Position numbers and translations under genes: made by a program. A DNA stretch of 64,000 nt from positions 531,376 through 595,375 of the forward strand of contig NZ_QRDW01000002.1 of NCBI RefSeq assembly GCF_003385955.1. Direction: 5' to 3'. Shown here piece by piece: positions 8,612-17,938 of this stretch (the stretch's first letter is position 1; the number at the start of each line of letters is the position of its first letter). The DNA is from Aestuariispira insulae (GTDB lineage: Bacteria; Pseudomonadota; Alphaproteobacteria; UBA8366; Aestuariispiraceae). The notes below the pieces were generated by a model, which was not told the origin of the DNA, made no database searches, and saw only the letters and a list, made by a program, of their open reading frames with translations.

Positions 8612-9751
8612 ATGGCGGGAAGCTTAAGCGCAGAAGATGTAAAACGCCTGATGGAAGATCCTTCCGTCGACAACCGGGCGGAAACGGCCACCAAAGTGGC
8701 CAGCCGGTTCGGCGATGGCAAATTATCAGATAATGAACGGGCGCTCGCGCAGGATATTTTCCGCATCATGGTCCGTGATGTCGAGGAACGTGTCCGGGTG
8801 GCGCTGGCGGAAAATTTGAAAGCCGCGCCGAATATTCCCAAGGATGTGGCCGTATCCCTGGCCGAGGATGTCAGCGATGCCGTGGCCCTGCCGATTATTC
8901 AGTTTTCCGAAGCGCTCAGTGATGAAGAATTGATCGCAATTATCCGGACCCAGTCCGTGGACCGCCAGGTGGCGGTTGCCTCTCGGACGGATGTCTCGGA
9001 GGCGGTGGCGGACACATTGGTTGAAGAGGGCGACAAGCGCGCCGTTGTCACCCTTGTTTCCAACGATGAAGTCAGTCTTTCGGAAGGCACCTTGAACAAG
9101 GTGGTCGACCAGTATGGCGATGATGTCGAGGTTCAAAGCCCGCTGGTGCATCGCTCCCAATTGCCGCTCAATATTGCCGAGCGTCTGGTGACCAAGCTGT
9201 CGGAAGACCTGCAGCATCATCTGGTCACCCATCATGAGCTTGGCAATGAAACCGCGACGGATCTTATCCTGCAGGCGCGGGAACGGGCGACCATAAGCCT
9301 GGTTACGGCGGGTGCAGACGAGCATGATGTAGAAACCCTTGTGCGCCAGCTTCACACGAATAAGCGGCTGACCCCTTCCATTATTCTCCGTTCCCTCAGT
9401 GTTGGCGATTTGGCGTTTTTTGAAACATCGCTGGCGGTGATGGGCGGGATCCCGCTCAACAACGCCCGGATCCTGATCCATGACGAGGGGGAGTTGGGGT
9501 TCAAGTCGCTGTTCAGCAAGGCGGGCCTGCCAAAGCAGCTTTTTGGCGCGTTCCAGACTGCCGTGTCGCTGGTCCGGGATGCGGAAGGCGAACGCTATGA
9601 CGGCAATCCGGACGAACAGATGCGCCGTATGCTGGAACATATCCTCACTGTTCACGAAGATATTGTTGATGAATATGGCGGCGAGAATGTCGAGTATCTG
9701 CTGGCTAAGTTCAATGCCTTGGCACAAGAAGGGCAGGCCAATCAGGCTTGA
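8612..9751 (+). CDS. DUF2336 domain protein
   Basis: Cytoplasmic, acidic, wholly alpha-helical protein of 379 residues with HEAT-like helical pairs: recurring segments of the kind VRVALAENLKAAPNIPKDVAVSL and RQVAVASRTDVSEAVADTL (each given here as short family-like units, not exact repeats). This matches the DUF2336 family found mainly in alphaproteobacteria, which has no established biochemical role. It stands alone: 239 nt separate it from the ArsR gene and a strong terminator follows. The ATG at 8612 has a weak purine-rich upstream region (GCAAGGAAAG). Function unknown; a scaffold role is only inference from the repeat architecture. Confidence 0.8.
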   Translation: MAGSLSAEDVKRLMEDPSVDNRAETATKVASRFGDGKLSDNERALAQDIFRIMVRDVEERVRVALAENLKAAPNIPKDVAVSLAEDVSDAVALPIIQFSEALSDEELIAIIRTQSVDRQVAVASRTDVSEAVADTLVEEGDKRAVVTLVSNDEVSLSEGTLNKVVDQYGDDVEVQSPLVHRSQLPLNIAERLVTKLSEDLQHHLVTHHELGNETATDLILQARERATISLVTAGADEHDVETLVRQLHTNKRLTPSIILRSLSVGDLAFFETSLAVMGGIPLNNARILIHDEGELGFKSLFSKAGLPKQLFGAFQTAVSLVRDAEGERYDGNPDEQMRRMLEHILTVHEDIVDEYGGENVEYLLAKFNALAQEGQANQA

Positions 9752-9788
9752 GTCTTTTCGCCGGTTCGTGACCGGTTTATAGTTTGTT

Positions 9789-9814
9789 GAAGGGCCGGCC
9801 TCGACCGGCCCTTC
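9789..9814 (+). terminator. Strong stem-loop terminator after the DUF2336 gene
   Basis: A perfect 10-bp stem, GAAGGGCCGG (9789-9798) with CCGGCCCTTC (9805-9814), closes a six-base loop. T-rich sequence follows from about 9821, slightly displaced from the stem. It separates the DUF2336 gene from the HtrA gene. Confidence 0.8.
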
Positions 9815-9869
9815 GGCTGTTTGCTGTTTTTCCTTTTTTTCGCCACCTTCGATACCTACATTGCAGATC

Positions 9870-11291
9870 ATGATTAAGAATAGCTTGCTGAATCGGGTTG
9901 CGGCCCTGTCCCTGATTTTTCCTCTGGTATCCCTGCCGGTCGTGCCCGGTAACGCGGCTGACGTGCCGCAGAGCCGGGAACAGATCCAGCTGTCTTTTGC
10001 GCCGTTGGTGAAGAATGCATCACCTGCGGTGGTGAATATCTATGCCAAGAAGATCGTACAGCAGCGCCGTCGCGGTGCGCTTTTTGACGATCCGCTGTTC
10101 CAGCGTTTCTTTGGCAGGCAAGCCCCTCTGGGACGGCAGCGCCAGCGGGTGGAAAACTCCCTGGGTTCGGGCGTGATTGTGCGCGAGGGGGGCATCGTCA
10201 TCACCAACCATCATGTGATTGGTGATGCGCAGGAGATCCGCGTGGTAATGGCGGACCGGCGTGAGTTTCCCGCTGAATTGCTGCTCAAGGATGAGCGTAC
10301 AGATCTAGCGGTTTTGCGTCTGGTTGGCGCGCCTGAAGATTTGCCGGTACTGGAATTCGGTAATTCGGAAGGGCTGGAAGTGGGCGATCTGGTGATTGCC
10401 ATCGGCAACCCGTTTGGGGTCGGCCAGACGGTCACCAGCGGCATTGTTTCAGGCCTGGCCCGTACATCTGTCGGGATCACGGATTTCCGATCCTTCATCC
10501 AGACCGATGCGGCGATCAATCCCGGTAACTCGGGCGGTGCCCTGATTAATCTTTCCGGCAAAGTGATTGGCATCAACACGGCGATCTATTCCAAGACCGG
10601 CGGCAATATGGGGATCGGTTTTGCCGTGCCGGCCTCCATGGCCAATGCGGTTGTGGAAAGTGCCATATCCGGTAAGCCGTTGGTTCGGCCCTGGCTCGGC
10701 TTCAGCGGTCGGGATGTGGATTATGAAACCGCCGAGGCGCTGGGCATGGACAGGCCTGGCGGGGTTTTGGTTGAATCGATTTATGACGGCAGCCCCGCTG
10801 CGGATTCAGGCATCCGGCCCGGAGACGTGATTCTGGAGGTGGATGCGCAGGAAGTGGAGGATGCGCAGACGCTCCGGTTCAAACTGGCAACCAAGGGTGT
10901 CGGCGGCCGGTCGGAGCTCGGCATTCTACGTTCGGGCGACCGGGAAACCATCGGCTTTGATTTGATTGCACCGCCGGAAGACCCGCCGCGTGATACCTAT
11001 CAGGTGGGAGGGCACGGCCCGCTTGCCGGGACGGAAATTGTCAATCTGTCACCGGCTGTGGCGGATGAGGTCGGCCTGCCCACTGACCAGAGGGGTGTCA
11101 TGGTGATGCGCGTGGCGGGACGGTCGCTGGCCAACCGCCTGCAGATCAAGCCTGGGACAAAAATCCTGAGCGTGAACGGCGAAGAGATTACCTCGGTTGA
11201 TGATGTGCGCGCCGTTGTTGCAGACCCGCCAGGCGAATGGCATCTGGTGGTGGAACAAAATGGCCGCAAACGTGTAATTGAGGTCCGGTAA
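9870..11291 (+). CDS. Periplasmic serine protease of the Do/HtrA family
   Basis: Trypsin-like protease with two PDZ domains for quality control of envelope proteins. The 473-residue product has an N-terminal export signal (about residues 1-30), then a protease domain with the triad H115 (TNHHVI), D145 (RTDLAVLR) and S221 (GNSGGAL). PDZ1 begins near residue 265 (RPWLGFSGRDVD) and PDZ2 occupies the last 90 residues. A TTG lies 9 nt upstream of ATG 9870; neither has a clear Shine-Dalgarno, so the exact start is uncertain. The stop codon ends one base before the rarA start codon, so the two are almost certainly co-transcribed. Could be DegP-, DegQ- or MucD-like; these cannot be separated by eye. 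Confidence 0.93.
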   Translation: MIKNSLLNRVAALSLIFPLVSLPVVPGNAADVPQSREQIQLSFAPLVKNASPAVVNIYAKKIVQQRRRGALFDDPLFQRFFGRQAPLGRQRQRVENSLGSGVIVREGGIVITNHHVIGDAQEIRVVMADRREFPAELLLKDERTDLAVLRLVGAPEDLPVLEFGNSEGLEVGDLVIAIGNPFGVGQTVTSGIVSGLARTSVGITDFRSFIQTDAAINPGNSGGALINLSGKVIGINTAIYSKTGGNMGIGFAVPASMANAVVESAISGKPLVRPWLGFSGRDVDYETAEALGMDRPGGVLVESIYDGSPAADSGIRPGDVILEVDAQEVEDAQTLRFKLATKGVGGRSELGILRSGDRETIGFDLIAPPEDPPRDTYQVGGHGPLAGTEIVNLSPAVADEVGLPTDQRGVMVMRVAGRSLANRLQIKPGTKILSVNGEEITSVDDVRAVVADPPGEWHLVVEQNGRKRVIEVR

Positions 11292-11292
11292 A

Positions 11293-12609
11293 ATGTCGGA
11301 CTCGGACGGATTATTCGGCGGTGGCTTCTTCGAAGCCGATGCGCCCCGCCCCCTGGCGGACAGACTCAGGCCCAAGACGCTTGAGGAAGTTGTGGGCCAG
11401 GACCATCTTCTGGGCGAAGAGGGGCCGATCCGCCGGATGATCGATCAGGGGCGTTTGACCTCTATGATCCTGTGGGGAACACCCGGCTGCGGCAAGACCA
11501 CCATGGCCCGGCTGCTGGCGGATCAAACCGACCTGGCCTTCGAACCGTTGAGCGCGGTATTTTCGGGTGTTGCGGACCTGCGCAAGGTTTTTGACCGCGC
11601 CCGGGACAGGCGCATGGGCGGCAAGGGCACCTGTCTGTTCGTGGACGAGATCCATCGTTTCAACAAGGCCCAGCAGGATGGATTTTTGCCCTATGTAGAG
11701 GATGGCACGGTCATCCTGGTGGGAGCGACCACGGAAAATCCCAGTTTCGAGCTGAATGCGGCTTTGCTGTCGCGCTGTCAGGTCTTTGTGCTGAACCGGC
11801 TGGATGAAGAAGCGCTCAACCTGATGGTTGGCCGGGCCGAGGATTTGGAAGGGAGGCCCATTCCGCTTAACGCGGAGGCGCGCGCCAGCCTGCTCGGCAT
11901 GGCCGATGGTGACGGTCGCTATCTCTTGAATATGGTCGAGGCGCTTTATGCGCTGGGTATTTCCAAACCCATGGATCGGGATGAACTGGCCAAGGTGGTC
12001 CAGCGCCGCCTGCCGGTTTATGACAAGGGTCAGGACAGCCACTATAATCTGATGAGTGCGCTGCATAAATCCCTGCGTGGTTCTGATTGTGATGCGGCGC
12101 TCTATTGGTTCGGGCGGATGCTGGCCGGGGGAGAAGACCCGCTCTATATTGCAAGGCGCCTGATCCGGTTCGCCTATGAGGATATCGGCATGGCCGATCC
12201 GGCGGCAGCCGTGCAGGCGCTGGCCGGATGGGATACCTATAAGCGGCTGGGATCACCGGAAGGGGAATTGGCCTTGACCCAGGTGGTGATCTATCTGGCG
12301 ACCGCGCCGAAATCCAATGCGGCATACAAGGCCTTCAAAACCTGCCAACGGGTGGCCAAGGATACGGGATCGCTGGCACCACCGAAACATATTCTGAATG
12401 CGCCGACCAAGATGATGAAAGATCTGGGCTATGGAGCCGACTATGCCTATGATCATGATTCCGAAGACGGGTTTTCCGGGCAGAATTTTTTTCCTGAGAC
12501 GATGAAACGGGAAAATTTCTATCAGCCGGTGGAGCGCGGTTTTGAACGTGAAATCCGCAAGCGGCTTGATTACTGGGACAAATTACGCAAAAAGCGCAAC
12601 CAGAGTTAA
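11293..12609 (+). CDS. rarA: Replication-associated recombination protein A (RarA/MgsA AAA+ ATPase)
   Basis: AAA+ clamp-loader-like ATPase that works at stalled replication forks. The 438-residue protein starts with RPLADRLRPKTLEEVVGQ, typical of RarA, then Walker A (GTPGCGKTT), Walker B (LFVDEIHRFNKAQQD), sensor 1 (GATTENPSFELN) and the C-terminal tetramerization region (YKAFKTCQ...LNAPTKMMKDLGYG). The frame is open a few codons further upstream but ATG 11293 has GAGG nine bases before it and a one-base gap to the preceding stop codon. Pairing of htrA-like and rarA genes is common in alphaproteobacteria. The downstream crcB begins 26 nt later. Confidence 0.95.
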   Translation: MSDSDGLFGGGFFEADAPRPLADRLRPKTLEEVVGQDHLLGEEGPIRRMIDQGRLTSMILWGTPGCGKTTMARLLADQTDLAFEPLSAVFSGVADLRKVFDRARDRRMGGKGTCLFVDEIHRFNKAQQDGFLPYVEDGTVILVGATTENPSFELNAALLSRCQVFVLNRLDEEALNLMVGRAEDLEGRPIPLNAEARASLLGMADGDGRYLLNMVEALYALGISKPMDRDELAKVVQRRLPVYDKGQDSHYNLMSALHKSLRGSDCDAALYWFGRMLAGGEDPLYIARRLIRFAYEDIGMADPAAAVQALAGWDTYKRLGSPEGELALTQVVIYLATAPKSNAAYKAFKTCQRVAKDTGSLAPPKHILNAPTKMMKDLGYGADYAYDHDSEDGFSGQNFFPETMKRENFYQPVERGFEREIRKRLDYWDKLRKKRNQS

Positions 12610-12635
12610 CGCAGACCAGGGATGTATCGGTTCAC

Positions 12636-13013
12636 ATGAAGATGATCATGGCCATTGCCGCCGGCGGCGCGGTGGGGGCGGTTGCCCGGCATTTTGCCGC
12701 CCATTGGGTGGCGCTGCATACCGGTGCGCCCTGGGGCATTTTCGCTGTGAATATCCTTGGGGCCGTGATCATGGGCGCGCTGGTTGAAATCTTCGGCCTT
12801 TTCTGGTCGCCTGCGCCGGAGATGAGGGCATTTCTGGCCGTCGGTATCCTTGGCAGCTTCACAACCTTTTCCACCTTCGCGCTGGATTCGGTTCTGTTGC
12901 TGAACAAGGGGCATTGGGGAACGGCGATGACCTATATGGTTCTCTCGGTTGTCTTATCCGTCGCGGGCCTGAAGCTTGGCATGCAGGCCACCAAATATTT
13001 GATCCTGAATTGA
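12636..13013 (+). CDS. crcB: Fluoride channel CrcB/Fluc
   Basis: Dual-topology inner-membrane fluoride exporter channel, 125 residues with four hydrophobic helices. Family motifs are visible: GGAVGAVARH in helix 1, NILGAVIMG (channel Asn) in helix 2 and GILGSFTTFSTF (the phenylalanine-box and central Na+ site) in helix 3. No fluoride riboswitch (GGNGAU...CC aptamer) is recognisable in the 26 nt before it, as expected for a gene sitting inside an operon with rarA and the pseudouridine synthase gene (45 nt downstream). Confidence 0.93.
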   Translation: MKMIMAIAAGGAVGAVARHFAAHWVALHTGAPWGIFAVNILGAVIMGALVEIFGLFWSPAPEMRAFLAVGILGSFTTFSTFALDSVLLLNKGHWGTAMTYMVLSVVLSVAGLKLGMQATKYLILN

Positions 13014-13057
13014 TCGCCGCTGTGGCGTGTTTATGTATAGTTTTTAAGTGAGGCATT

Positions 13058-14050
13058 ATGAGTGGGGTTCAGACCCGTTACGTCGCCCGGAACGAGGCCG
13101 ATATGCGTCTCGACCGCTGGTTCAAACTGCATTTCCCGGAACTGCCTTTTGGCAAGCTGCAAAAGATCGTGCGCAAGGGCGAGGTCCGGGTCAATGGCAA
13201 GCGCGCCAAGACCAGCCAGCGCCTTGAAGTGGGCATGGCGATCCGTATTCCGCCGCTGGGGGATGCGGCGACCACGAAGGCTCCAAGCGGTGAAAAGCCG
13301 AAATATGTGCTCACCGATGCGGATCGGAAGCTGGCGCAATCCCTGGTGATTTATAAGGACAAAGATGTTCTTGCGATCAACAAACCCTCGGGCCTGGCGG
13401 TGCAGGGCGGCACCAAGATGGAGCGCCATTTGGACGGCATGCTGGAAGCGTTGACATATGATGCAGAGGAAAAGCCGCGCCTGGTGCACCGTCTGGACAA
13501 GGATACCAGCGGCGTGATGCTGCTGGCCCGAAACCGGCAGAGCGCATCGGACCTGGGCAAGGTCTTCAAGGGGCGGGAAACCCGCAAGATTTATTGGGCA
13601 ATACTGGTCGGCCTGCCGGAAATGGACAGCGGTACGATCACCCTGCCGCTCGCCAAACTGCCGGGCAAGGCCGGAGAGCGCATGGTGGTGGATACCGAGG
13701 AAGGCAAGCCCTCTGTAACCGAATTCCGGGTGCTGGAGCGAGCGGGCAAAAGGCTTTGTCTGGTGGCGCTCTGGCCGAAGACCGGGCGCACTCATCAGTT
13801 GCGTGTCCATATGGCGGCGCTTGGCACGCCGATCCTAGGCGATGGCAAATATGGCGGCCAGGACGCCTTCATTGATGGCGACGAAATTGAAAAGCGCCTG
13901 CATCTTCATGCGCGCGAGATTGATATTCCTGGCAGCAATGCCCGGGTGAAGGCTCCCTTGCCGGATCATATGAAAACCACATTTAAGTTGTTTGGTTTCG
14001 ATGGGTCCGACTGGTTGAATGAAGATCCGTTTGAAGATCTGATTGATTAA
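13058..14050 (+). CDS. 23S rRNA pseudouridine synthase, RluC/RluD family
   Basis: Converts specific uridines of 23S rRNA to pseudouridine. The 330-residue protein has an N-terminal S4 RNA-binding domain (residues about 15-70: RLDRWFKLHFPELPFGKLQK, MRLDR start) followed by the catalytic domain with HRLDKDTSG, where D147 is the nucleophile. The later KTGRTHQLRVH and PILGDGKYGG motifs are also present. The linker of about 25 residues between domains is typical of RluC. Assignment to RluC (positions 955/2504/2580) rather than RluD is not possible by eye. ATG 13058 has GAGG upstream. A HAD phosphatase gene follows after 17 nt, an arrangement seen in other alphaproteobacteria. Confidence 0.93.
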   Translation: MSGVQTRYVARNEADMRLDRWFKLHFPELPFGKLQKIVRKGEVRVNGKRAKTSQRLEVGMAIRIPPLGDAATTKAPSGEKPKYVLTDADRKLAQSLVIYKDKDVLAINKPSGLAVQGGTKMERHLDGMLEALTYDAEEKPRLVHRLDKDTSGVMLLARNRQSASDLGKVFKGRETRKIYWAILVGLPEMDSGTITLPLAKLPGKAGERMVVDTEEGKPSVTEFRVLERAGKRLCLVALWPKTGRTHQLRVHMAALGTPILGDGKYGGQDAFIDGDEIEKRLHLHAREIDIPGSNARVKAPLPDHMKTTFKLFGFDGSDWLNEDPFEDLID

Positions 14051-14067
14051 CGCCTAGGCAGGTTTCT

Positions 14068-14745
14068 ATGGCCCTATCCACGTTGCGTTTCGTGGTTTTT
14101 GATTGTGACGGCACCCTGGTGGATTCTCAGTATGGGATCTTTGCCGCCATGGCATTCGCCTTTGAACAGGCGGGGTTGCCGGCTCCCGCCCGGGCCGATG
14201 TGACGGCCCAGGTGGGATTACCACTGGAAGAGGGGGTGGCCAATATGCTGCCGGGTGAGAGCGCGGACCTTCACCGGAAAATCGGCCATGATTTCCATGC
14301 CGCCATCTATGAGCATAAGCTTCCGGCCACACGGCAGGCGCGTCTTTTCCCCCATTGCCGGAAAATACTGCATACCCTCAATGACGAAGGATATGTGCTG
14401 GGCATCGCCACCGGTATGGGGCGGCGCGGGTTGGAACGCACGCTTGGTGAACAGGATCTGGAGGGATTGTTCACGGTTACGAAAACCGCTGATGATGGCC
14501 CAGGAAAGCCCAATCCCGCGATCTTGCAAGATGCCATCGCGGAGGTTGGAGCGGACCCAAAAGATACGGTGATGATCGGGGATACGGTTTTCGATATTCA
14601 AACAGCTGTGAATGCCCGCACCCTCGCAATTGGCGTGGACTGGGGATATCATGGTACCGATGCCCTGAAACGGGCCGGGGCGCGGATGGTTGTTAGTGAT
14701 TTCCGGGAGATCCCGGATTGCCTTGAAAAGATTTGGGTTGGCTGA
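14068..14745 (+). CDS. HAD-superfamily hydrolase (phosphoglycolate phosphatase-like)
   Basis: Haloacid-dehalogenase phosphatase of 225 residues. Motif I is FDCDGTLVDS (nucleophile D12, acid/base D14), with a helical cap from about residue 18 to 85. Motif II is the GIATGMGRRG segment, motif III the lysine near GPGKPNP, and motif IV the acidic pair in MIGDTVFDIQTA. The substrate could be phosphoglycolate, pyrophosphate or another small phosphate ester. It sits between the pseudouridine synthase (17 nt) and the AsmA gene, whose ATG begins one base after this stop codon, so all three are probably one transcript. Confidence 0.9.
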   Translation: MALSTLRFVVFDCDGTLVDSQYGIFAAMAFAFEQAGLPAPARADVTAQVGLPLEEGVANMLPGESADLHRKIGHDFHAAIYEHKLPATRQARLFPHCRKILHTLNDEGYVLGIATGMGRRGLERTLGEQDLEGLFTVTKTADDGPGKPNPAILQDAIAEVGADPKDTVMIGDTVFDIQTAVNARTLAIGVDWGYHGTDALKRAGARMVVSDFREIPDCLEKIWVG

Positions 14746-14746
14746 G

Positions 14747-17700
14747 ATGAAAAAATTTTTCAAGATTATCAGTGGTTTGTTTGTGGTGTTCCTGGCCATG
14801 GCCGGGATTGCGGTCGCCGTGGTTTTGAACCTGGATTACAACGAATACCGTTATCTGGTGGAAGCGGAAGTGCGCGAAGCCACCGGCCGGGATCTTGAGA
14901 TCCGGGGCCGGATGGATGTGGATCTATCCCTGACGCCGTCCATCCAGCTGAATGATGTGCATTTTGCCAATGCGGATTGGGGCAGTGAAAAGGAAATGGC
15001 CAGCCTGAAACGGCTGGATGTCAAACTGGACTTGATGCCGTTGATCCTGGACGGTGTTGTCGATATCCATACCATTGAAATCGCCGGTTTGCGCATGCTG
15101 GTGGAAAAGGCGCCTTCCGGTAAAACCAACCTTGAATTTGAACCCGCGAAAGGCGGTGGTAAGTCCTCTGGTGGCAGCCAATCTTCCGGCGGCGGTTCCG
15201 CCGGTGAGGCAGGTCTGTCTCTGCCGATCCTGCGCAATGTGGACCTGTCCGACGTGAAGGTACGCTACAAGGATCTGGCCGCGGCGGAGGAGCGCTCACT
15301 GGATCTCGCCAATCTTCTGATTACCGGCAAGGGACCGTTTGATCCCCTGGCGGTCAGCCTGGAGGGCCGCGCGGATGATATCCCGATCACCTTTGCCGGT
15401 GAACTGGGCGCGCCCAATGACATGCTGAATGCGGACCGCCTATGGGTGATTGACCTGGCCGGTGATCTGGCCGGGACCAAGATTGGCCTGTCGGGTGGCA
15501 TTGATGAGCCGGCCACCGGCCGCGGCATGAATGTGTTTGTCTCCGTTGAAAGTGCCGAGATCGGTACGCTTTCCCGGATTACCGAGCCACTGACCGGGGA
15601 AAAGGTCCCGGCGCTTGGCCCGTTGAATCTCTCCCTGCTGTTGAAGGGGGATGCGGACCGGTCTTTGGCAGCCAATGATATTGCAATCGACCTTGGCCGT
15701 GATCAGCTGATCAAGGCACGCATTAATGGCGATGTAGCGGATATTTTTTCACAAAAAGGGATTGCGCTGAACGCAGATCTGGCGGTGGCTTCCACCGAGC
15801 AGCTGGGTCGTGTATTGGGGCAGGAATTGCCGGATCTTGGCAGAGTGAAGGCGGCTTTCAAGCTGTCCGGCCAGCAGGAGCGCCTGGCCCTGAGCAATCT
15901 TGATCTCAATCTCTCCGGCGGCAACATCCAGGGCCAGGTCTCCGGTACGGTGGCGGACCTGCTAAAACAAACCGGCATTGCGTTGGATGTGAACGCGCAG
16001 GTGGCCAGCCTAGCCGATATCACGGAAATTCCGGATCTGGTCCTACCTGATCTGGGCCGGGTCACCCTGACAGGCACAGTAAGCGGTGATGTTGACGGCA
16101 ACTTGGCAGCGAGCGGCGTGGACCTTCAGGTCGCCAGGGGCAAGGATTGGAACATCCGCACCACCGGCAGCATTGCCAATGTGAAGGATGTGCAAGGCAT
16201 CGCGATGGATGTCGATATCGAAATTGCGGACACCACGCGCCTGCCGAAAATTGAAGGCGTCGAAATCCCGGATCTGGGCAAGGTCTCCGCCAAAGGCCGC
16301 CTGACCGGTGATCTGGACAAGGCCATTGCGCTGTCCAACCTGCAGGCGGAAGTGAAGCGGCGCAATGATATCGCTCTGGTCGCGACCGGATCGATCGGTG
16401 ACCTGATGAAACAGCAGGGGATTGATCTGGATGTGAAGGTGAAGTCCTCCAATCTTGGTCAGATTGCTGACATTGTGCAGACCTCTGTGCCGGCGTTGGA
16501 AAATCTTGCGCTCGCCGTGCTGGTTTCCGGTGACAATGGCGGCACGATCCGGGTGCCGAGCCTGGATCTTTCGGTTGGCAAGAGCCAAGTCAAAGGCCAT
16601 ATCAATGCTAATCTGGCCGAGGATCGTGTGGATGTGGACGGGGCCTTGGACAGTCCTGTCCTTTATCTGGCGGACCTGAAAAAGCAGATGGTTGAACCGC
16701 CGGTTAAAACAGGCGGCAGTGATACGGCGAAAGCGGTCACAACTTCCAGCAGCAAGCAGAAATCCAGCGAAGCCGAAGCACGGGTTTTCTCAGCCGAGCC
16801 ATATGACCTGGCGTTTATCAGGAAATCGCGCGCGCGCTTTGACATGAATCTGGAAAAGCTGATCATGCCCAATGGCGAGGTCCATGCGATGACCTTCAAC
16901 CTGGAAGCCATGGACGGCCTGATCACCATTTCCAATATGGCGCTCAAGGACCCGGAGGCGGGGGTTCTTTCCGGCAGTTTCACCTTTGATGCCCGCAAGG
17001 ATATCCCGACCATGACGGCGGTGGTGAAGACCGATGGTTATCCGATGGAGAATTTGACCAAATTCACCGATTATGACGGCCTGATCCAAGGGCCGTTCCT
17101 GCTGGATATCAACCTGCAGGCGGCGGGCAAGTCGCCTGCGGCCATGGCGGCCAGCCTGCAGGGCCATATGAAGGCGTCTGCGGTAGATGCATTGGTCGAC
17201 CGCAAGAGCGCCTTGCAACTGATGGCCGGTGGGCCGTTGCTGGCTGCGGTGGTGCCGGGCGAAACCAGCGCACCATTGTCCTTACAGGAAATTGTCAGCG
17301 TGGTCCCCAATCTCTTGAGTGCGGCAACCCGTGACAAAGAACTGCCGGAACAGTTGAAGTTGCATTGCATGGTGGCGGATTATTCAGTCACCAAGGGCGT
17401 TGTGAATACCAATAACCTGTTGCTGGACAGCAAATATTTCACCAGCACGGGAACCGGCACGGTAGATCTGGGGCGTGAAACCCTGGATTTGACCATCACG
17501 CCGCAGCGCTTGTTTGGTGTATCGGAAGTAGCGGTCAGCCAGCATGTGACCGGTACCCTGAACAATCCGGTTTCCAGCACCGATGTTCTGGGGTCTGCGC
17601 TTGGCACGCTCGGGAACTTACTGAAGCTGCCGATCAATACCATGCAGGCGGTTGGTGTGCCGGTGGGCGAGGAAAGCCCCTGCGTCAACCTGCGGCCCAG

Positions 17701-17836
17701 CAACCAGAAAAAGCAGCAGGCCACCCAGCCCGCGGCCCAGCCGCAGCAGCAGGAGCAGAATGCGGAGCCCAAAAAGCCGAAAGAACAGTTGAAGGATGCG
17801 GGTAAGGAATTATTGAAAGGCCTGTTTGGCGGATAA
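14747..17836 (+). CDS. AsmA-family protein (large inner-membrane-anchored periplasmic protein)
   Basis: A 1029-residue protein with one N-terminal membrane helix (residues about 5-27) and a long periplasmic body built from repeated beta segments. The N-terminal pattern (GRDLEIRGRMDVDLSLTPS, then VHFANADWG) and the C-terminal domain ending near GVPVGEESPCVNL mark the AsmA family. Members of this wider group (AsmA, TamB, YhdP) are linked to outer-membrane assembly and lipid transport. A Gly/Ser linker (GGGKSSGGSQSSGGGSAGE) interrupts the N-terminal part and a Gln/Lys-rich tail closes the protein. ATG 14747 follows the HAD stop codon directly; GAG is the only weak ribosome-binding element, so translational coupling is likely. 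A terminator follows. Confidence 0.88.
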   Translation: MKKFFKIISGLFVVFLAMAGIAVAVVLNLDYNEYRYLVEAEVREATGRDLEIRGRMDVDLSLTPSIQLNDVHFANADWGSEKEMASLKRLDVKLDLMPLILDGVVDIHTIEIAGLRMLVEKAPSGKTNLEFEPAKGGGKSSGGSQSSGGGSAGEAGLSLPILRNVDLSDVKVRYKDLAAAEERSLDLANLLITGKGPFDPLAVSLEGRADDIPITFAGELGAPNDMLNADRLWVIDLAGDLAGTKIGLSGGIDEPATGRGMNVFVSVESAEIGTLSRITEPLTGEKVPALGPLNLSLLLKGDADRSLAANDIAIDLGRDQLIKARINGDVADIFSQKGIALNADLAVASTEQLGRVLGQELPDLGRVKAAFKLSGQQERLALSNLDLNLSGGNIQGQVSGTVADLLKQTGIALDVNAQVASLADITEIPDLVLPDLGRVTLTGTVSGDVDGNLAASGVDLQVARGKDWNIRTTGSIANVKDVQGIAMDVDIEIADTTRLPKIEGVEIPDLGKVSAKGRLTGDLDKAIALSNLQAEVKRRNDIALVATGSIGDLMKQQGIDLDVKVKSSNLGQIADIVQTSVPALENLALAVLVSGDNGGTIRVPSLDLSVGKSQVKGHINANLAEDRVDVDGALDSPVLYLADLKKQMVEPPVKTGGSDTAKAVTTSSSKQKSSEAEARVFSAEPYDLAFIRKSRARFDMNLEKLIMPNGEVHAMTFNLEAMDGLITISNMALKDPEAGVLSGSFTFDARKDIPTMTAVVKTDGYPMENLTKFTDYDGLIQGPFLLDINLQAAGKSPAAMAASLQGHMKASAVDALVDRKSALQLMAGGPLLAAVVPGETSAPLSLQEIVSVVPNLLSAATRDKELPEQLKLHCMVADYSVTKGVVNTNNLLLDSKYFTSTGTGTVDLGRETLDLTITPQRLFGVSEVAVSQHVTGTLNNPVSSTDVLGSALGTLGNLLKLPINTMQAVGVPVGEESPCVNLRPSNQKKQQATQPAAQPQQQEQNAEPKKPKEQLKDAGKELLKGLFGG

Positions 17837-17873
17837 TTTCAACGGCTTGCCGGATATTGGCAGGATTGAATTG

Positions 17874-17913
17874 AAAAATGCGGTCGCCAATGGCAAAAAG
17901 CGGCCGCATTTTT
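17874..17913. terminator. Rho-independent terminator between the AsmA and ATP12 genes
   Basis: AAAAATGCGG (17874-17883) pairs perfectly with CCGCATTTTT (17904-17913) across a 20-base loop that itself contains GCCA/TGGC. The A-tract and T-tract on both sides would allow termination on either strand. Confidence 0.8.
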
Positions 17914-17938
17914 CTTTTCCCATCCGGAGCCAGAACCG

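Noticed and set aside
12610..12635. Fluoride riboswitch before crcB
   Set aside because: The 26-nt gap is too short and lacks the aptamer's conserved bases.
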